The notes beneath the pieces are model-generated. The model did not search any database. It had not been told where the DNA came from and saw nothing but the letters and a program-made list of their open reading frames with translations. This document shows positions 59,882-64,000 of a DNA stretch of 64,000 nt, in pieces. Positions within the stretch are counted from its first letter, which is position 1, and every line of letters starts with the position of its first letter. Origin of the DNA: Halobaculum sp. MBLA0147. GTDB taxonomy: Archaea > Halobacteriota > Halobacteria > Halobacteriales > Haloferacaceae. The position numbers and the translations under genes were made by a program. The DNA lies in assembly GCF_041361345.1 (NCBI RefSeq), contig NZ_JBGKAD010000003.1, forward strand, positions 62,001 to 126,000, in the 5' to 3' direction.

Positions 59882-61486
59882 ATGGTGACACGACGCAGCG
59901 GGGACGAACTGAACCTGCTCGATAGTTCGCTCCGCACGGTGCCGGGGACGCTGGTGTCCAGTGGCCTCTACGCAATCAGCGGCGTCGTCTACGCCGTCGG
60001 CGCGGGGCCGGCGGCCGCCGGGCGCTACCTGTTCGTCACGCTCGCGCTCGGTCTGCTCGTCCGCCCGGTCACCGGCGTCGCGCGCACGCTCCAGAAGCGC
60101 GGCAGCGAGCGCGGCACCGACGTGGGTGCGTACTTCGGGCTCGCACTGTCGACGGGCGTCGGCTACGTCGCCGGCCTGGCGCTTCTCGGGTGGGTGACCC
60201 TGCCCGTGCTCGGCCGCGGGAGTCTGTTCACGGCGGCGCTGTTCCTCCCCGCGGTGGCGGCCGGCGCGACGGCGGTGCTGTCGGACACCGTGAAGGCGCT
60301 GTTGGGGGCGGTCGGCTACCCGAGCTACCAGTCGTGGCTCGGTGGCGCCGAGCAGGCGATCCGGCTGTCGACGGTCGTCGTCTTCGCGGCCGTGATCGAC
60401 AGCGCCGCGGCGTTGTTGTGGCTCACCGTCGTCGTCAGGCTCCTCACGAACGTCCCGGCGGCGGTTCTCGTCGGCGTCGTCCCGTCGGTGCCCGGTCGCG
60501 AGGAACTCCGCCGAGCGTGGTCGTTCACGCAGTGGAGCGTCGTTGACCAGGTGATCGACAAGGTGGCGTACAACATGCCGGTGTACGTGCTCGGCGTCGT
60601 CGGGACACCCGTCGCCGTCGGCGTCTACGAGGCGGCCGACCGCTTCGCCGACTTCGGCGCGACGGTGGCGTTCGCGCTCTCCTCGCCGCTGCTCACGAAG
60701 GTGAGCGGCGACTGGTCGGCCGGGCGCACGGAGTACGCGTACCTCGACGCGATGGTGACCGGGGGCACCGGCGGCACGTTCCTGGTGTTGGCGTACGTGC
60801 TCGCGAACGCCGAACGCGTGGCGCGGCTCGCCTTCCCGGAGGCCGTCGCGGCGTTCTCGGCGACGATCCTCCTCGTCGGGGCGGTGAACGTGCTCCGTGC
60901 CGGGTGGACGCTGGCGACACACGCCCTGGAGGGTGTCGACAGACCCGGGACGGGCGTCGTGACGAAGGTCGTCGGACTCGCGGTCGCGGTGCCGCCGACG
61001 GCGCTGCTCGCGAGACCCGCACTCGCCGCCGGGTGGCTCGTCCCCGTGGGTGCCGTGCCGACCAGTCCCGCACAGACGGTGGCGACGACGCTCGCGAGCG
61101 TGCTCGGGGCGGGTGTGCCGGGGCCGGCCGCGACGGGCGCACTCGCGGGGGCGCTGGGGTACGTCACGATGAACCTCGTGGTGAGCGTCGGCGTCGCGGC
61201 GTACACGTACCGCGTGTTCGGGTGGCTCCCGTTCGACGCTCGTGTCGCGGGTGCGTTCCTGCTCGGCGGCGCGGCGGCGTTCTTCGCCTCGGCGGCGACG
61301 GCTGCCGTGACGACCACTCTCGGCGGTGGCGGCGCCCTCGCGGCGTCGACGGGCGCGCTCGCTGCCCTCTTCGTCTACCTGCTGGTCGTGGCGGCCGTCT
61401 CGCCGGCCGCTCGGGTCGTGGTCGTCCGCGCCGTCGAACTCTCACGCGACAGGGTGCGGGCGACGTACGCGGCACTCGGACGGTGA
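59882..61486 (+). CDS. Flippase-like (MATE/MVF superfamily) membrane protein
   Basis: A protein of 534 residues with about 12-14 helices. The conserved N-terminal half (GRYLFVTLALGLLVRPVTG, then TLQKRGSERGTDVGAYFG) resembles Wzx-type lipid-linked oligosaccharide flippases of haloarchaea. No glycosyltransferase genes lie close by, so the substrate is unclear. The start MVTRRSGDELNLLDSS follows the gap with tandem repeats. Confidence 0.78.
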   Translation: MVTRRSGDELNLLDSSLRTVPGTLVSSGLYAISGVVYAVGAGPAAAGRYLFVTLALGLLVRPVTGVARTLQKRGSERGTDVGAYFGLALSTGVGYVAGLALLGWVTLPVLGRGSLFTAALFLPAVAAGATAVLSDTVKALLGAVGYPSYQSWLGGAEQAIRLSTVVVFAAVIDSAAALLWLTVVVRLLTNVPAAVLVGVVPSVPGREELRRAWSFTQWSVVDQVIDKVAYNMPVYVLGVVGTPVAVGVYEAADRFADFGATVAFALSSPLLTKVSGDWSAGRTEYAYLDAMVTGGTGGTFLVLAYVLANAERVARLAFPEAVAAFSATILLVGAVNVLRAGWTLATHALEGVDRPGTGVVTKVVGLAVAVPPTALLARPALAAGWLVPVGAVPTSPAQTVATTLASVLGAGVPGPAATGALAGALGYVTMNLVVSVGVAAYTYRVFGWLPFDARVAGAFLLGGAAAFFASAATAAVTTTLGGGGALAASTGALAALFVYLLVVAAVSPAARVVVVRAVELSRDRVRATYAALGR

Positions 61487-61581
61487 TCCGGGTCGAGCCC
61501 GTGTCGAGGTCGGACCGGGCGCAGGGCCGTGAGCCGAGAAGGAATCGAGGTCGGGCTGGACTCGGTGCCCCTGGCGTCGTC

Positions 61582-62358
61582 TCAGTCCGCCGTCGTGACG
61601 CCGTCGCCGTCGGCCACGTCCACCTCGCGACTCTCGTCTGTCGGCGTGTCGACGGCCACTCGCCCGTCCGGTGTGCCGTCCGTCGCCTCGTCGAGGAAGG
61701 CGCGCCGGTGGACGGCCGCGAAGTAGACGTACGGTGTCTTCGCCATCACGTCCATGAACGTGACGAGCAGGGTCACGCCGAGTGTCTCGACGTAGCCGAA
61801 CCCGAGCGGCCCGGCAGCCCAGACCACCGGGTACGCGACCCACAGTAGCCCGACGTGGTTCTGTAGCACCTCGAACAGCCGCTCCCGCTCACCTGACTGT
61901 GCCCGCGCCGACGCCGGGAACACGCCGTACAGTGCGTACAACAGCCCGACGTAACACAGCGACGAGAGTGCGAAGGCGACGACTCTGAGCGTCCCGGTCG
62001 TCAACACGCCGGCGAAGCCGATCACGATCATCGCCGCGTCGACCGCGACCGTGGCCGCGATCGCCCGCCGCGACGCCCCAGCCACGTAGGCGACGTAGCC
62101 GATCAACACCGGCGTCGTCACCAGCCAGTCGACGTACCGCGGCACGGGAACTGCGACACCCGAGACCGTGATCGTCCCCACACCCGCGGCCATCAGCGCG
62201 TACGCCACCGCGGCGGCACCGGGGATCACGAGCAGCCACGCGAACTGCCCCGCCTCGCGGTCGGTGTCGTCGGCGGTCCAGAGGCGCCACCAGATCCCGA
62301 CCCCGACGAGCATCCCGACAGCACCGACCGCCAGCGCGACGGTCTGTGCGGTCACCAC
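61582..62358 (-). CDS. sopI: Sensory rhodopsin I
   Basis: A protein of 258 residues with seven helices. RYVDWLVTTPVLIGYVAYVA contains the Schiff-base counterion Asp 77. The retinal-binding Lys 207 lies in MDVMAKTPYVYF, together with Asp 203, and His 168 is in LQNHVGLLW; these match D76, D201, K205 and H166 of Halobacterium SRI. It mediates attractant and repellent phototaxis through HtrI. The two possible GTG starts (62358 and 62355) overlap the htrI stop codon by seven or four bases, as expected for a coupled pair. The C-terminus ends with a short Thr/Asp-rich tail. Confidence 0.93.
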   Translation of the reverse strand: MVTAQTVALAVGAVGMLVGVGIWWRLWTADDTDREAGQFAWLLVIPGAAAVAYALMAAGVGTITVSGVAVPVPRYVDWLVTTPVLIGYVAYVAGASRRAIAATVAVDAAMIVIGFAGVLTTGTLRVVAFALSSLCYVGLLYALYGVFPASARAQSGERERLFEVLQNHVGLLWVAYPVVWAAGPLGFGYVETLGVTLLVTFMDVMAKTPYVYFAAVHRRAFLDEATDGTPDGRVAVDTPTDESREVDVADGDGVTTAD

Positions 62359-63977
62359 GAGCGCTCACCCCCGTCGGACCGCACCACTGCGTCCGGTCCG
62401 CCCGAACTCGGCGCGGGGGTGTCGTCTGGACCCCTACCCGGTGCGCTGCCACCGCCCTCGTCCGGTCCGTCACTCACTGCCTCGGCGTCCACCTCGAAGG
62501 CGTCGAGACGGTCGGCCAACTGCTCCGTCTGCGTCTCGAACTCCTCCGAGCGGGTGATCACGTCTGCGACCGCGTCGCCCGCCACTTCGGTCGCCGAGAC
62601 GATGTCCTCGGTCGCGTCACTCACCTGGTCGCCGACGGCGGCGACGCGGTCGACCTTCGTGGTGAGCCGTTGGGTCGTCTCCGCCTGTTCGTCCGTCGCA
62701 CCGCTGATCTCGCCGACGCCGTCGTCGATCCGGGCGACGGACTCGGAGATCGTCTCGATCTGGGTGACCGCCTCGCGGGTCGTCTCGACACCCTCGGTGA
62801 GTGACTCGTTGGTGGTCGCGATCTGGTCCGTCGCCGCCCGCGTCTCCTCGCGCAACTCGTCGATCGTCTCGCCGATGGCGTCCGCCTGCTCGCCGGTCTC
62901 CTCGGCGAGACTCTTCACCTCGTCGGCGACGACGGCGAACCCGTCGCCCGCGTCGCCGCCACCGCCGCCGTCGCCGCCGGCGCGTGCAGCCTCGATGGAG
63001 GCGTTCAACGCCAGCATGTTCGTCTGGTCGGCGATGTCGGCGATGATCTCCACGACCTCCGTGATCTCGGCGGTGCGCTCGTCGACGCGCTCGATCCGCT
63101 GGACGGCGTCGGCCATCTCTCGTTGGACGGTCTCGACCGTCTCGATGGCGGTCGTCGCCGCCTCCTGCGCCTCCGTCGCCGCGTCCGCGGCGGACTCGGC
63201 GTCGCGTGCCACCTCGTCCGTGGTCGCCGCGATCTCCTCGGCGGTCGCCGAGAGGTCGTTCATCTCCGCGGTCGCCTCCTCCAGTTGCTCGCGTTGGTCG
63301 TCGACCGCCGACAGCGTCTCGCGCGTCGCGTCGGCGACCGCCCCAGCCTCCTCGTCGATCTGCTCGGCGGCGACTCGCACCTCGGCCGAGCCGTCCGCGA
63401 CCGTGTCGGCGAAACCAGACACGTCGCCGAGTGCGTCCTCCAGCTCGTCGACGGTGGCGTTGAACTGCTCGCCGATCACCTCCATCGCGGTCGACTCCGT
63501 CGTGGCGTCGACGCTGGTCACGTCGACGCGCTGTGAGAGGTCACCCGTCGCCGCGGCGGCCATCGTCTCCGCGTACTGTTCGGCGATGGCCTGATGTTGT
63601 GCGGCGATCTCGTCGGCCTCCTCGCGTGCCGCTTGCGCCTCCTCGCGGGCCCGCTCGGCCGCCTCGATCCGGTCGGCCAGCGTCTGACGCATCCGCTCGA
63701 CCGACGCCGCCGTCCGTCCGAACTCGTCGCTACGTGTCGTCTCGACGCGTGTCTCTAACTCGCCGTCGGCGATCGCCGCCGTCCGGCGTTCGAGGAACCG
63801 CAGCGTCGCCAGTGTCGTCGTCCCGGTGATCGACCCGAGTACCAGGAGTCCGACCAGCCCCGCCAACACCGTCGCGGCGACGCTGTCCGTCACGACCCCG
63901 GTCGCCAGGATCACCGCCCCGACGCCGAGGTACCCGGTCGCGAGCTTCGCGCCGTACCGGTCCCGAACGAGTGTCAT
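62352..63977 (-). CDS. htrI: Phototaxis transducer HtrI
   Basis: A protein of 541 residues, close to the 536 of Halobacterium HtrI. The N-terminus VRDRYGAKLATGYLGVGAV and two helices (about 12-32, 37-58) with a tiny outside loop fit HtrI, followed by HAMP (about 58-110), a second HAMP-like part with ETMAAAATGDLSQRVDV, coiled coil, and the hairpin core [20 protein letters not shown] with a Gly/Asp insert. It binds SRI in the membrane and signals to CheA. The gene is complete; the promoter lies at or beyond the window end. Confidence 0.93.
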   Translation of the reverse strand: MTLVRDRYGAKLATGYLGVGAVILATGVVTDSVAATVLAGLVGLLVLGSITGTTTLATLRFLERRTAAIADGELETRVETTRSDEFGRTAASVERMRQTLADRIEAAERAREEAQAAREEADEIAAQHQAIAEQYAETMAAAATGDLSQRVDVTSVDATTESTAMEVIGEQFNATVDELEDALGDVSGFADTVADGSAEVRVAAEQIDEEAGAVADATRETLSAVDDQREQLEEATAEMNDLSATAEEIAATTDEVARDAESAADAATEAQEAATTAIETVETVQREMADAVQRIERVDERTAEITEVVEIIADIADQTNMLALNASIEAARAGGDGGGGGDAGDGFAVVADEVKSLAEETGEQADAIGETIDELREETRAATDQIATTNESLTEGVETTREAVTQIETISESVARIDDGVGEISGATDEQAETTQRLTTKVDRVAAVGDQVSDATEDIVSATEVAGDAVADVITRSEEFETQTEQLADRLDAFEVDAEAVSDGPDEGGGSAPGRGPDDTPAPSSGGPDAVVRSDGGERSW

Positions 63978-64000
63978 CGTCTCGTAGCCTCCGTGTGAAC

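Overview
This window is chromosome-type DNA of an extremely halophilic archaeon (class Halobacteria). The evidence is very high GC (roughly 68-70% by eye), strongly acidic proteins, sensory rhodopsins with their Htr transducers, HalX-type response regulators, Tat signals of the RRRxxLG type followed by a lipobox Cys, a [10 protein letters not shown] pilin, and many leaderless genes whose TATA box lies 27-30 bp upstream of the start codon. The exact genus cannot be read from the sequence. No rRNA, tRNA or CRISPR was seen.

Layout. 1-2832: the 5' part of an SRII-like sensory rhodopsin and its Cache-containing HtrII-like transducer. 3009-11090: two small membrane proteins and a signalling cluster (a HalX response regulator, two multi-domain histidine kinases and a degenerate receiver protein). 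11277-13485: an APC amino-acid permease paired with a universal stress protein. 13677-20950: small membrane proteins, an HExxH membrane peptidase, a Nudix hydrolase, an amphi-Trp protein, a TumE/TumA-like toxin-antitoxin pair, ATP-dependent DNA ligase and two paralogous Tat lipoproteins. 21029-25428: an ABC exporter, an SppA/DUF4350-like operon and a cysteine-rich microprotein. 25590-26085: a non-autonomous IS200/IS605-type remnant. 26461-28703: queD-queE-queC for the 7-deazaguanine (archaeosine) precursor. 28995-36134: a type IV pilin, PAC2 protein, winged-helix and TetR regulators, a soluble chemotaxis transducer, a BtuF-like protein, a large membrane protein and a thioesterase. 36219-43985: an FAD oxidoreductase and a complete dppABCDF peptide-uptake operon preceded by a TATA box and a perfect 24-bp palindrome. 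44282-49506: an assimilatory nitrite/sulfite reductase with a DUF6360-like partner, small proteins, a histidine kinase and a GIY-YIG-like protein. 49701-57469: a hypothetical protein, a chemotaxis transducer, a membrane 'sensor' protein, a winged-helix regulator with two small membrane proteins, a DUF4097-like lipoprotein, a short-chain dehydrogenase and a Sec lipoprotein. 57574-61486: a hypothetical protein, a DNA photolyase and a flippase-like membrane protein. 61582-63977: sensory rhodopsin I with HtrI.

Functionally, the window is rich in sensing: two rhodopsin-transducer pairs, two further chemotaxis transducers, three histidine kinases and two receiver-type proteins. It also carries peptide import, nitrogen assimilation and DNA repair (ligase, photolyase). 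The less expected items are small leaderless or translationally coupled microproteins, the perfect palindrome upstream of dppA, an ABC exporter lacking its Walker B aspartate, a kinase with a lower-GC GAF segment, and a family of short tandem repeats with periods near 20 bp placed just after stop codons.
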